Of a stretch of 64,000 nt of DNA, positions 22,311 through 33,977 are shown piece by piece. Origin of the DNA: Otatea glauca (taxonomy: Eukaryota > Streptophyta > Magnoliopsida > Poales > Poaceae). Within the stretch, counting starts at the first letter, position 1; each line of letters begins with the position of its first letter. A model generated the notes under the pieces. That model saw only the letters and a program-made list of their open reading frames with translations. It made no database searches and was not told where the DNA came from. Both the position numbers and the translations under genes were made by a program. The stretch is taken from assembly GCA_036346275.1 (NCBI GenBank), contig CM070726.1, positions 30,601,410 to 30,665,409 on the forward strand, read 5' to 3'.

Positions 22311-23088
22311 TACGGCCTCTCTGGCTGATGTTTGTTCCGAAGGAGGTAAGGACTAAGGACTGCTGTGACCTCTTTCTCACCGCCTAATTTTTTATCTGTT
22401 TCCGTATATTCTCTCGGTCAGAGGATCAGAGCTGGTAAAAGAGGGTATACTTAGGCTAGCAATCAGCCAGCAAGCGTAGCAGCAGAAGCCTGAATGATTT
22501 GCACGCAATAATGACGCCATGAGCTGCCATGGCATCCGATGAAAGTGGACAGCTGAAGCGCTTGGGGATCCAATCCGGATGCGCCATGGTCCCCTGCAGG
22601 AGCAGGCTGAAACGAGCGGCACTGAGACGCTGAGGCAGTGAAGAAACGGGGCATTTTGTTGCGTCCCTCCCTCCCTCCCGGCCGGCATAAATAAGAGCGG
22701 AGCAGAAACCGCACAAGGATCAGATCGTCCATTGCAGCAGGAGCAGGCTGGGCTGCTGCGTGCTGGCCCGAGACAAAACTGGGAGATAATAACAATGCAG
22801 GCTTATTTACTCTGGCCCTGGAGCACAGGAGCAGAGCCTCCTCCTGGCTCCTGCTGCCATGGCGGTCGTAGTCAATGCGAGCGCAGCGCAGGCGGAGGCA
22901 GGCCGGCTGTGTGGCCGTCCAGTTGGGCCCGTTCTTCCGGCGTCCTGCCAAGCGAGCACCATTGATATCGTTGCTGGGTTGGATGGTTGGAGTTTGGACC
23001 ACGTACGCCGTGGTGAGTGGCCTTGCCCTGTGAATTTTCCCGGTCAATTCAGATCCTGAGCCGAGCAAGACGACACTCGTATGCATTG
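22311..23088. other. GC-rich island with an unrecognised minus-strand frame
   Basis: A 207-codon open frame on the minus strand (23086-22463) and several overlapping frames exist in this GC-rich segment. None shows a known domain, and the codon pattern looks no better than the alternative frames. On the plus strand a TATA-like cataaataag at ~22687 is followed by a GC-rich leader-like sequence, so it may be a relic promoter or first exon. I do not call a gene. Confidence 0.3.
22795..23060. repeat. diverged repeat, partner of 20885-21140
   Basis: Second copy of the pair described at 20885. It contains 'accattgatatcgttgctgg' and 'tttggaccacg', aligned with 'cccattgatttcgctgccgg' and 'ctggaccacg'. 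Confidence 0.4.
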
Positions 23089-24846
23089 TGCAATCATCTC
23101 AAATTCAGTCAGATATTTCTTTTATATTCTAAACTATATATTTTTCCAGACTTAGAATCGAACACGATCAGTGATGGATACGAATACAGCGCAGATAATA
23201 TCGGTCACGAATTCGAAGCGAATACAGAGCAGAATCAATACGGTACCGAGTATTTTTTGTTGGATATCGCTAGAAAACAGATATCACATATATCACACAT
23301 ATACCAATGATTAATCAATCGTATGAGTTCAACATGCAACAGTATTAAATTGTCATTTTATTAGGTAAGTTCAACAAAATTGCAAAAGTACATTCAATTT
23401 CAATGGTACTGTTGGCGCCGAAAAACAGCCAATCGGTCTCAACATACGCGAACGCCAGGTTCAATAATGTTCGAAGCGTGCCAACCGATTTGATACTGCA
23501 ATTGGCAAGATTGATCGAAAATAAGTGCACACAGTCGATTTGATAATACAATCGGTAAGATAGATCTAAACAGATATTACAGCCAATCAAATGATAGGTA
23601 AAGATCTGTTTTTCCCGAAAAAGGTGATGTGCAACAAGGTCGGTATAAAAACAAACCTGAGATAACCGGCGTAATCGAAGATGATCAAAATCGGTGATAC
23701 GCAACTTTATTGATCAAAAACGAATTACAATGAGAGATTCTAAGTCTAAAAGCTACTCCTAGTCGACAGAAAGTAAATAAAAGTATATGCGAGTTGATTG
23801 ATTGTTATGTTGTTCTTTTCGGCTCACCTCATGTTCCCCTTTTATAGCATAAAGGCTGATGACATCCTTCTCTGATTCCTCATAAGCCATGAACCGTATC
23901 GGCCTCTATCTCTTGAAGATAAAATTCCTTATTTGAACCGATATCGGCTAGAAATCCAATTTTAAACTAAGCCTTACAAATCGGTTATATATTTCCAAAT
24001 TCTGGTACTAACAGGTACATATAGCGAAAAGTAATGAAACATGGAATGATACGTAAATAATATCACAATAATATGATCTTAGGTGGCGGGGAGATCCGGT
24101 GATTTGTGGGGCATTCTCATCCTTCCTCCTTCAGTCATCGTGACTCGTGAGGACACAACGAGTTTTAGGGCTTTGTGGTGCGGTCGGCTGGCAATGACTT
24201 CGCGAAGGGGGAGGGGGGTTGTACGATTTATGGGTTTTGACTGGAGCCAACACCGGCTAGGTGGCAGCGGACGGCAAGCCAAGACTTCTCTCCGTCGAGG
24301 AACCATGGGAGAGGCGAGGCAGAGAGGGTGACGAATGTGGTGCAGGGCCTAGCTACACACCCTAGATGGTAAAGAAGTAGTTGGTAGGGAGGGGTAGGAG
24401 AACTGACGGGAGGGATGGAGGTGGGATGGCAGCGGGAGGATGTCAGGAAGGTGGCGAGAGCGCGGCCGACGGTGGGATGGTACCTAGGCATCAGGTGAGC
24501 AAGACTACAGGAGGGCGGTGGTGGCGTGTGACTGTGTGAGAGAGTAGGGACTTAGGGTTGCAGTGTGGGTGGTATGGTGGTGTGCATAACTATTGGGTCA
24601 ATGTGGCCCAATTGGGCGAGATGCCGACGTGCGGCTATCGGAATTTCAGATATCTAATTAAAAATTTTCAAAATTTTCCAATAATATTATCAGAATATTC
24701 CGAGCCAACCGATAGTGATATCCCAAATTCAACGCTGAATTCGAAACCGATGCCGAATCGCCAACTATCCGATATAATTAGCCAAATCCAAGTCGAACAG
24801 ATTTGATCGTCCGGTTGTTCGGTAAATATCCGAACCATTTGCACCC
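23089..24846. mobile_element. possible hAT-like element carrying a nested solo LTR
   Basis: The inverted right end (ggggtgcaaatggttcggat, then attta) resembles the left end (tcaaattcagtcagatattt). Both subterminal zones are rich in 'atatcgg', 'gaattcga' and 'ccgatatc' words. The interior at 24070-24560 is GC-rich without a recognised gene. No convincing target duplication was found, so borders and class are tentative. Confidence 0.4.
23410..24013 (-). mobile_element. solo LTR, 604 bp, TSD GGTAC
   Basis: It starts TGTTGGCGCCGAAAAACAGC and ends GGTACTAACA (TG...CA). The 5-bp duplication GGTAC lies at 23405-23409 and 24014-24018. A TATA-like CTATAAAAGGGG on the minus strand (~23838-23850) suggests minus-strand sense. 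No internal domain is present, so it is a solo LTR. It is nested in the possible hAT-like element at 23089-24846. Confidence 0.85.
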
Positions 24847-26663
24847 CATTCGCGTAGATGCGTGGGTCACTGGCCGGTGCAGGAATTTTGGGGAGAGAGA
24901 GGATACTTCACTCGCGAGCCGATGGATAATAGCACACAAATACGGCCGCATGTGCATGCTGCCGCAGCCCGCTCACGGTCTTCCTTCTCATGTACGATGA
25001 GAGCGTTTTCGTATAAGCAAGTGGAAGAGCTGCTATAACTAGGCCTGCCTCTTCATGTGATCGAAGTTCGTTCGTTAGTCGTTGCCACGGGGATGCAACA
25101 AGTCAGTCGTCTTTTGTAGTAGCAGTAGTCGTCGCATCCGTCGTCGGCTCAGTTCGTGGTTGGTGTACCGTGCTTACTTTTAAACGCTGCTGTCGAAAAG
25201 AAGTTACGAAAAGTCTAACGCTCTGGTTGATAAATCAGATTAAAGTTGAAAAATTATGTTATCCAATGGTTGCCTTCTCACGTTTCATTTCATATATTAT
25301 GGCATGGGACACAATAATACACCTGTTCGTAACTTGACTAAGAAAAAAAAAGTAGCTTACTAAAGGACTGTTTGGTAAAGCTTTAGATCTCAGCTTCACT
25401 TGAAATCTGAAACTTGTAGTCTAAAATAAAGTGAATTAAGTTTATATTTTTGATCTAAAATGTAAACAAGATGATCTATCTATGCGCTCTTAATATACTT
25501 ATAGCTTCAGCTCCACGGATCTGGTAGAACTAAGAATACTCAGCTTCACCAAATGTACTGATCTAATGGAGCTGAAGCCCTACCAAACACACCCTAAATA
25601 CCTAAGTATATAAAAACGGCTCAATCAAATGAGATTATCATAATTCACTGCAATGGCAAATCGTGTAATAATACAACGAGGTAAGAGTAGTAAACAATTC
25701 TTTACGATAGAGTTACGGTAGTAGTACTACTACATGACGTCATTGCTTATGATCAAGTTTGTACTAAACAAGCATATGAAGACGAAAGTTAAACAACAGC
25801 CGAATCCAATGTGGCCCTACAAAAAGTAATTAATCTACATATTGTTTCAAGATCCTTCCATCAAAAGAATAAAGCCAAAAGCAAAGTCCAATTGTTGGGC
25901 TGATTAATTTCATAGGGGCCTTTGTCAATGGCCGACGTAACCAAAAAGATCATGCCTTGAAATTTTAGTTACATTTTTGGTCTCCATTCAACATGCATGT
26001 AACTCAAAACGTGGCACACGCAAATGATATGCGAACCACCGAATTTCAAGCATTGTTCAGTGCATGAACACCATTCCAAGTAATCGTAGCCATATTACAG
26101 GACAGCTTGACAATCTTGCAAAGAAAAGAACTTTGTCAGTAAGACATGTTGGAACTATAGCTGACTTAGCTATTCTACTGTGACAATTTGGTGTATTTTG
26201 AGTTTTGAGGCATGACTAGAAGCCTAGAAGGGTATAGTACGAGCTAAACATAAATGTAACCTCTTGAAGAAGAACCGACAGGGAATCTGCTACTTGCGTG
26301 TGAAGTCACCGAAATTCTGCTGCTGATTGCGAGTCTGCATGACCGTGACCGTGTGACCTCACTCTATCAGATTGTCGATTCAGAACTTTAATTTTTGTTC
26401 CAAGCAAGATCGCGTCAAAGATGTAATGCTGCTCCATCGGCGATTCTTCCGGCCGGTCCAGCTAGTTAATTTCAACCTAAAAACTGCCAAGAAATTCTAA
26501 CTCCACCAGATGTACTATTTGGTGATCGTATCAGTTGTCTCAATGATTAGGTGCTGGCCTTTTGAAATTTAGCGTAGAACAAAGACTAGCTCGTATACGC
26601 CACACAGAATTGTCCAACAAGCAATTCACATTGATCGGCAAAGACTTGGTGGCATCCCAACAA
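24847..26663. other. intergenic with one small MITE
   Basis: Apart from the MITE at 25365-25593 I recognise nothing here. There are no exons with family motifs and no tRNA-like cloverleaf was seen by eye. Confidence 0.45.
25365..25593. mobile_element. small MITE (PIF/Tourist- or hAT-type), ~229 bp
   Basis: The ends ggactgtttggtaaagctt and (inverted) ggtgtgtttggtagggcttc pair, and the interior is palindrome-rich ('gatctcagcttcac', 'gaagctgagatc'-like words). 'ctaaa' flanks both sides (25360-25364 and 25594-25598). The class is uncertain because the duplication could be read as TAA or as 5 bp. Confidence 0.65.
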
Positions 26664-27108
26664 GAAGTGATCACTATTCTAGTCTTCTTCTTAAAAAAAT
26701 TACAAATCTAGCCTCTTCCCCCACTGCAGAAGGCACGACGGGCGACATCTATCGTCTGCCACGCCCACAGACGATAGATGTCCGAGGTGCCTCGGACGCA
26801 TGGCGCGGGAGGTGGGTGGCAAGGGACCGGGCGCCAAGCACGGCAACAGGAGAGTACCGCGCTCCGGCGGCGCAGAAGCAGCGGGAGCCGTAGAGGGGGA
26901 GCACAGGAGCTGCAGTGGCGTGCGTGGGCATAGGCGCGGTGCGTGCGGGAGGACCGGTGCTGCAGAGGGAGAGTGCAGGGGGCCCTTCCACGGTAGGGGA
27001 GGCGGAAGGTGCCTTCTGCGGTGGGTAGGGGTTTAGATTTGCAATTTTATTTGGATGAGAGCTATTTAAAAAAAAAAAGAGGGAGGGGGCTAGAATAGTG
27101 ATCACTTC
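26664..27108. mobile_element. non-autonomous Mutator-like MITE, 9-bp TSD
   Basis: A perfect terminal inverted repeat GAAGTGATCACTATTCTAG (19 bp) lies at both ends. It is flanked by the 9-bp direct repeat TCCCAACAA (26655-26663 and 27109-27117), the duplication size typical of MULEs. The interior has a GC-rich core with a palindrome around the bases 'gacatctatcgtctg'. A diverged relative lies at 5254-5559. Short ORFs in the core match nothing I recognise. Confidence 0.88.
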
Positions 27109-27147
27109 TCCCAACAAGATCATTTCTTTGTTGCCAGAGCAGATTTA

Positions 27148-27380
27148 GGGCATGTTTGTTTTAACTTTGGATTCTCTAAAAGCTGATTCTGGATTGTAGT
27201 TGTAGAGAAGCTGATTCTCCAAAAACTAGAATCCAAAAGCACATATAAAATGGATTGTGGATTCTAGTGTATATATAGGTGGACTGGATTGTAAGAATCA
27301 GATTCTGGAATCAGACTATTTATTTTTTATTTTGCTTCTGAGATCACAATATAGAATCAAAAGATAAAACAAACAGGCAT
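27148..27380. mobile_element. Tourist-like MITE, TTA TSD
   Basis: 233 bp. The ends gggcatgtttgtttt and (inverted) atgcctgtttgtttt pair. TTA at 27145-27147 and 27381-27383 fits the PIF/Harbinger 3-bp target duplication. The interior has repeated 'gattctgga' words in both orientations. Confidence 0.75.
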
Positions 27381-27410
27381 TTACTTCCTAACAATAACGT
27401 GTGGCAAGTA

Positions 27411-28843
27411 TAGGCCCCCATTTGGGATTGATTCTAAGCCGTTTGGGATCCCAAACACCTCGCTTTTCGCAGCGGTAAGAGAAACCACAGCCGGATTGTA
27501 TAGAGAGAAGCACAAGTCGAGAAGCCAGGTGGACCCTAGCTTCCCTGGCTTCTGCCGGCTTGACTTTGGTCTTTACCAGCAAAGTTCAGAGAAATTACCC
27601 ACTCCTACAAGCATATAGCAACTAAAATTTCTCCCACCATCCTCATTTCTCCTCTCCTCTCCCGATCCCACCTCCCCTCTCCTGACCTCCCCTCGCTCGT
27701 GATGCTAGGGGTTCGCCACCGTCAAACCCATCTCTGCATCACTGCGCTGGTAGACGGTTGCCGAAATCAGCCCGTGCTGCCTTCCCCATCTCTGCATCTC
27801 TCCACCAGCAATTGACAGCCAAAATTGACCATGCCACCTCCCCCCATTCGCCATCCTCTCATCTCCTCGAGTCGTCTCAATCTGATGCCTCCTCCCCACC
27901 TACATCTACGCCGCCTCTACCGATGTCATCCCCGCCTCCTCCCCAAGCGTCACCCCACCGACGCTATCTCCGCCTCCATCTATGTCACCTCTACCAACGT
28001 CGTCCGTCTCGGACCGTGCCGCTAAATCCTATCGCTTGCACTATCTAGATGTGAGGTATGAAGCTTGCTGGATCCGCTCGCCGACGCACTAACCCTCCTC
28101 ACCAGCCCTACCAACAAGCTCGCCACCCCTTCTCCAACGGTGCCGCCATCCCTCGACGGCAACACCTATGGCACCCCCTCCGTCCGACATGCTGCATCCC
28201 CTTGACAGTGCCACATACTGCCTCCTCAGGCTGCCATCACCCCTTCTTCCTTGGCTCCGATCGGCCACCTCCCGCCCACGTAGATCTAGGTTTTTTTTAT
28301 TTTCCTTCTTTTCTTTTCCTTTTTTTTGATATAGGTCGATTACTTGTATAATCATATCATTTGATAATTAATTGTTGTTAAGATTTACTTGCGTGCATAT
28401 TTTATTATTTTTGTATTCATGAAGATCATGTTTGTTCATGGAGATCACTTAAGTTCTTGCATTTCGATTTTTTTTATTCATCCTTCATTATCGATGCCTT
28501 AGGGAAGAAACAAGTTGCATTTTGACCGTGTTGGGTGATCTTCGTTCACCAATAATTAGTTAAGTACTTATAGTAAGTAGTTTGTACGATCAATTTAATT
28601 AAACCTAAGTGAAATTGAAATGTTCTCAATTTAGTATGTGAAATTAAAAAAAGAGTCTCAAATCAGCATCAAACAAGCCATTATTTATCTCAGGGTCATT
28701 TCAAATATTTCCCAACTTAGAACAGCTAACCAACCTATCTAAAAACTAGATTGCCAAACACTAAACTTTCACCTTTTAGCCCTTCAGCCATACATCCTAG
28801 ACAGGCTTTTCAAAAAAGCTGCAGTCACGCTAAACAGGGCCAT
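27411..28843. other. possible transposon of unknown class
   Basis: The left 'ggcccccatttggg' and inverted right 'ggccctgtttagcg' could be terminal repeats of a ~1.4-kb element, with 'ata' on both sides. The interior at 27620-28280 is C-rich on the plus strand (many CCTCC and CACC words), with no recognised protein. The evidence for a single element is weak. Confidence 0.3.
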
Positions 28844-29122
28844 ACATGCTGACATTGATCTCACATTTCTGAAGACTGAACAGTGAACTACTCTATAGAG
28901 TCATCCTTCATATGAATCATATATCGATCCTTTTTAGAATGGTATGCACTTGCGTTTACATAGAACCTTTGGTCTTGATTTCGTCTGAACATAGTTAGCA
29001 AGTTGGCATGGTTTGCATGCAGAACGAAGTCAGATTGGGAATATTATGCCTTGTAGAAAATAGCTTGTGAGTGCGCTAGCACCAAGAGCATTCAGATGAA
29101 AGATATATATATATATATATAC
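28844..29122. other. intergenic, ends in a (TA)n tract
   Basis: Nothing recognised except a TA dinucleotide repeat at about 29104-29120 that borders the next MITE. Confidence 0.5.
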
Positions 29123-29497
29123 AGGCAACATATCCAATGTAAACTCTGTAAAATCCATGTGTATAAGTTTTAAAAAATTCTCAAAAAATTATTATACATA
29201 GGGGAGGTGAGCTTCTACAATCTTGTAAAATTTAAAGACCAAACTTAATCGCATTTTAAAGATATGAAAAAGAAAAATAGTGAAATGAATAGTGTTAAAC
29301 AGTAAAAATCGCTATTTAGGTTGAATGTGTCTTTTGCATATCTTTAAAATGCGATTAAGTTTGGTTTTTAAATTTTACAGGATTGTAGAATCTCACCTCC
29401 CCTACGTATGGTAATTTTTTTAAAATTTTTCAAAACTTCTGAACATGGGTTTCACGGAGTTTACATAGTAAAAGAGGTTTACACTGGATATCTCCCC
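29123..29497. mobile_element. long-foldback MITE, copy 2
   Basis: Same family as 21921-22310. The arms contain 'gagcttctacaatcttgtaaa' and 'cttaatcgcattttaaag' with their inverses on the right. It sits within a TA-rich tract (tatata on both sides), so the exact borders and duplication are ambiguous. Confidence 0.82.
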
Positions 29498-29529
29498 GTA
29501 TATATATAACTGGTGATATTTAAGACATC

Positions 29530-29897
29530 TCCTTCGATTTAAGGGCAAGAAAATCCCAAAATAATCCTAAATTCTAGAAATTCTCTCATTAATCGAAAGA
29601 CGTATAGAAGAATCGCCACCACTTATTTTGGTAGGGCCAGATTATAACAGTGCAGATTAATCATATATAACAAATACAATTGTATTTTAATCATTGGAAG
29701 TAGAGTTGTATATCAAAGAAAGGATCTCCACCACTTATTTTGGTGGGGCCAGATTATAACGGTGTAGATTAATCATATATAAATAGAGTTATATAACAAA
29801 TACAATTGTATTTCAATTATTGGAAGTAGAGTAGTATATCAAAGACAATTGTATCATAATATCTAGACGCGTAGTTGCACGGGTAAGTATGCTAGTT
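29530..29897. repeat. ~110-bp tandem repeat and possible Helitron 3' end
   Basis: The block 'ccaccacttattttggt(a/g)' to 'agattaatcatatata' occurs twice (about 29618 and 29728). The segment ends 'acgcgtagttgcacgggta' then 'ctagtta', which resembles rice-type Helitron termini (GC-rich hairpin, then CTAGT). No matching 5' TC end was located, so this is tentative. Confidence 0.4.
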
Positions 29898-31205
29898 ATC
29901 TTTAAAAACAAGTGATGCTAACATAGAGTCCGAACCGAACTATAAACACCATAAATTTGTCAACACCATACTCTAAGAATTATGCGCTTGCAAAGTAAGA
30001 AACATGTGAAGTATCCATTGGCTGGCGAATACTCATGAGCTAATTCTTACAAATGGTACATGTTGTATATATACATATACTTTTATTGTGAAAAAGAAGC
30101 ATGATGATGCAAATTGGACGGCAAGAATTTTTTTTGAGGATTACATATAAAGTTGGTGACTACTACTCCACGAATGAAAAACAAAGTTACATATGCGTGT
30201 CTTTATTTAAGAATTAGAATGGGTTTCAAAGACTAGACCTCAACAATCACAAACTTGTTATCTACTATTATATTTTTTATTTAATATTTTTTAATAATAT
30301 TCTAAATTTAACCCCTATCTAACTTTATTTCTAGCTCTTACCCATTTGTCCACATCAGAACCTGTGGTGTGGCGAAAGCACACTACCACACCAGAGTCCC
30401 CGACGTGGCCAAAGCCACCATGCAAGCCCTCCGAGCCAACGTGGCACGCAGAATGGCCAAAGCAGCTGTGTCGGTGCCACCCTTGCCATGCCAATACTCG
30501 TAGCGTGGCAACGCCAATACGCGTGGTGTGGCAATGGTGGGGATAATGGGGGTGCGCAGCCAACACACCCCACTTCTTTCCTTTTCCCCTTCTTCCTCCT
30601 CTTGCCCCTCACACTCCGCCTCTCTCCTCCCCAGCCCTAGCATCACCAAATATGATGTTTTGAAGCTGATTTGAAGCCCATAAACTCATCGAGATCATCC
30701 CCCAAGGTAATCTCACCCATTCCCCTTGCATTATTTTGGAGCAATTTGGTTTATATTTGTGGATTTAGGGTTTGGTTTGAGGTGCATGTTAGGCTCGAAT
30801 CGGTTGCAATCGCTGCATTTCAGAGTGAATTGGATAGCATTAGTAGGCCATGGAAGTTAAATGTCTGCATTTATTCTTTTATTCATGTGATTTATAACAA
30901 TTTCTAGATGAAATTTGGTGTTGAGTCAATGGTTTGCTTGGAGGAACCGAAATACGATATGTGCATGTAGTTGTGATGTCAATGTGGCTAGTAAATCATG
31001 GTTTCAGTATTTGGGTGTATTTTTTGAGTGATATGCGCGTGCTTTGGTTCTTGAAATATGTTTATATCATCTAGGTCTGTTTGGCATTTGAACCATGTGT
31101 TGGTAGGATTAATTAGTTTTATGGAACATGGCGTGGAGCATAAATGAATGTGCGAACATTACATTCATGATTGATTTGTTATTTTATTTTGTTTGTTGCA
31201 TGTAG

Positions 31206-33977
31206 ATGGATAGAGTTGCATGTGAATTTACCAGAGGGACGGTTAGCCAAATGGAAAGTAGTGTCAAGTTTGTTGGCATGAAAGAGAAAGTCCTTGTGTT
31301 TCGAGAATCTGAACCTATCCAACTCTTGTGATGAGGATTAAGTCAACGTTTAGATGGAATGAACCTGGGGTCGTCATGGGAATGGAGGAGTGGAATGACG
31401 TTAGGCTAAGTTCAAAGGTGCATGCTTTGTTGATACCAATCTTATTGGATGTGGATTGGGACATGTACAAGGAGATTGTGCTCGCATCTCCGGTGCAGTC
31501 CTTGGAGGTTATGTGGAGAGAATAATTACCAGGGATGACATAGAAAGGATGGTAGATGCACCTAGCAGGACAAATGCAACCAACCCCTGCACGTTGGCTC
31601 AAGCTACTGCGGTGAATGGAACCATGGAGGAATTTCAAACAGCAATGGAGTTTTCGTAAGGCCTCCAATGGAGGAGAAACCATCAGAAGATACCATTGGC
31701 ATTGGTATTAGCAATGATGCTCCTCAAGTCGTCCAACCCAACTGTTTGCATCCTCCGTTGATGGAGTTGTTCTCGATGTCTGCTGATTTAGCCCACCATG
31801 TTAGGGACCCTATGATTGATTTCAATGGTGTTGCACTGAACAATGAGCTTGACAAGGAGGTGTTCACAGGTGCAACAATTCACGAGGTTGACTCAAACGA
31901 AAGTTGGAGTAGTACCGAAGACAAAGCTCCCACTCCACTATTCTCATCGAAGGAAGGGCGAGTTCTTCATAGTGTACTCGGTGAGGTCCCATCAGTGCAT
32001 GCATTTGAGGATGTCGGAATAGTTAGTAATGTGGTTTGTGCTAACTGGTCGAAGAGCAGGTGGGCATTGTGAACCCAAAGAATGACATCATAAGGAAGAA
32101 CATGATCTTCACAAGCATGGAGGATATGAAGGTTTGGCTGCAAGATTACTTCGTGAGGCACCATCGTCAGGAGAATTGATCATTTGCCCTGTTTTAGTTG
32201 GTGCAATTGATCATTTGCTCCATTTGTCTCACTGACATGTGGCCCTAGGGCCCGCATGTTAGTGAGACATCACGGGGCAAATGATCATTGGCACAAGTAA
32301 ATGAGGGCAATTCATCAATTATTCATGGAAGGTATGGGGGCAGAAAACTCGGGACAAGCAATGGAAAATAAAGAATTTTGGTTGCAAGATTACTCCGTAA
32401 GGTACCATTATCTATTTGTAGTATAACACTCTGATATGAAGAAGAGGTACACATTAGGTGCGGAAGTGGGTGTGGATGGAAGGTATGGGGGCAGAAAACT
32501 TGGGACAAGCAATGGAAAATAAAGAATGTGAAGCAGCCTCACGCTTGTGGGACAACACGAGTGTTTGGAGAGCACCTTTAGGCAACAACCAATTTCATTG
32601 CTAGATGCATCACAAGGGTTATGGTTGTCAATCCCAATGTGACCACCATCACCCTTATTGAGACTATATTTGGGTTCATTAAGTATCGTGTGAAGTATGG
32701 GAAAGCATGGAGTGCAAAGTAGAGAGTGATGCAGCTACTATGTGGTGATTGGAAGGAGGCCTATAGATGCTTCATTGGATCCTAAGTGCTGTGAAGGCTA
32801 AGAACCTGGGCATGAAGTTCTATCCTTAGCACAGGAACCGAATGGAACCCGATGAGGGAGTTTTGAAACATGTTCTATAGCGGGTGTATTGGTCTTTTGG
32901 GCAGTGCATAGAGGCCACTTGTTTTATCAGTTGACGCCACATTCTTGAACGAGAAGTACTATGGTGCCTTAATGGTCGCTATAGGTATTGATGTGGACCT
33001 ATTGATTCCACTAGCATTCACACTCTTGGAGGGTGAGAATAACGCCAACTGGCAATGGTTCATGGATATAGTTTGTCTCGTGTTGGTTGGCCCTAGAAGA
33101 TAGGTGTGCATCGTCTGGGGTAGGCATCATGACATTATGAATGCCATGAAGAGCAAACTTGATGGGCAGCTAGATGTGAAGCATAGGTTGTGCTTGCATC
33201 ACTTAGTGGCAAAATTTTCAAACAATGCAAAAGTGAAGATCTCACAAAAAGATCATGTGCGAATCTTTGGAGAAGAGAGACTTTAAGACCAAACTGAAGG
33301 AGTTGAGGGGACTAAGCAACCACGAGGTAATAAGTGCTTGGACGAGGTTTTGAAAAACAAGAGAAAATGGGGCACATGCATATGATGAAGGTGGATGTAG
33401 GTATGGTATGATGACGATGAACATCTTGGAGATGTTCAACAACGTTCTAAAAGGTATCCATTCTATGCTAGTATCGGCCATCGTGGAGTACTCATTTAGG
33501 AAGACCAACGCATACTTCATGGATTGGTGGGCCCGTGCAAGGGATGCATTCAATTCCAGTGAGCAACGTGGTGCGTCCGCTGCCAAACACCTTGCTATGG
33601 ATGAGAGGATGAGTCATGCAACCAAGAGGTGGATGAAGATGACTCAACTTTGCATATCTACGCCATTAGGGCAATAGTCGACACCTTGATAGGGGGTGAA
33701 TGTTACTGAGGGAGGAACCATAGAGTGAACCTGACTGTGAGAGATTGCATTTGCATGGTCCTAGCATTGCTACATGTGCCATGCTCACACATCGTCACGG
33801 CATGCCTCATGTGTGGCCTGATCCATCTCTCCAACACTTTTCATTGGTGAGGAATTCTCAAAGCTAGCCATGGTTAAGACCTGGGAGAACATGTTCGAGC
33901 CTTACCTCAATCCCTTTTATTGGCCATGCTATGTTAGGGAGGAGTACATTCCAGGCAAAGACTTTCTTAACAAGTAA
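31206..33977 (+). pseudogene. MURA-type Mutator transposase pseudogene
   Basis: Reading on the plus strand through frameshifts, the typical order of MULE transposases is visible. There is an N-terminal region from 31206 (MDRVACEFTRG). A FAR1/MuDR-like segment (HSDMKKRYTLGAEVG) lies near 32425-32475. The transposase core from ~32930 has DATFLNEKYYGAL and AFTLLEGENNANWQWFM. A NILEMFNNVLKG block is near 33420, and a SWIM-type zinc finger (CIC ... CSH pattern) is near 33746-33815. The second catalytic Asp position reads VWGRHHDI rather than the usual DR(H) form, and many in-frame stops are present. It cannot encode an active enzyme. A 147-bp palindromic MITE and a local duplication interrupt it near 32120-32530. 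Confidence 0.82.
32174..32320. mobile_element. 147-bp near-palindromic MITE inside the MURA pseudogene
   Basis: The two halves are inverted copies: left 'aattgatcatttgccct' and 'tctcactgacatgtggccc', mirrored by 'gggcccgcatgttagtgaga' and 'gggcaattcatcaatt', with the centre at ggccctagggcc. It splits one copy of a ~240-bp tandem duplication of the transposase gene. The blocks 'gcaagattac...caccat' and 'atggaaggtatgggggcaga' each occur twice. Confidence 0.75.

Noticed and set aside
22463..23086. 207-codon minus-strand frame
   Set aside because: There is no recognised domain. It lies in a GC-rich island with open frames in several registers, so I noted it as an island rather than a gene.
27758..28351. 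Proline- and histidine-rich plus-strand frames
   Set aside because: C-rich low-complexity DNA, no start context, no family motif, probably inside a repeat.
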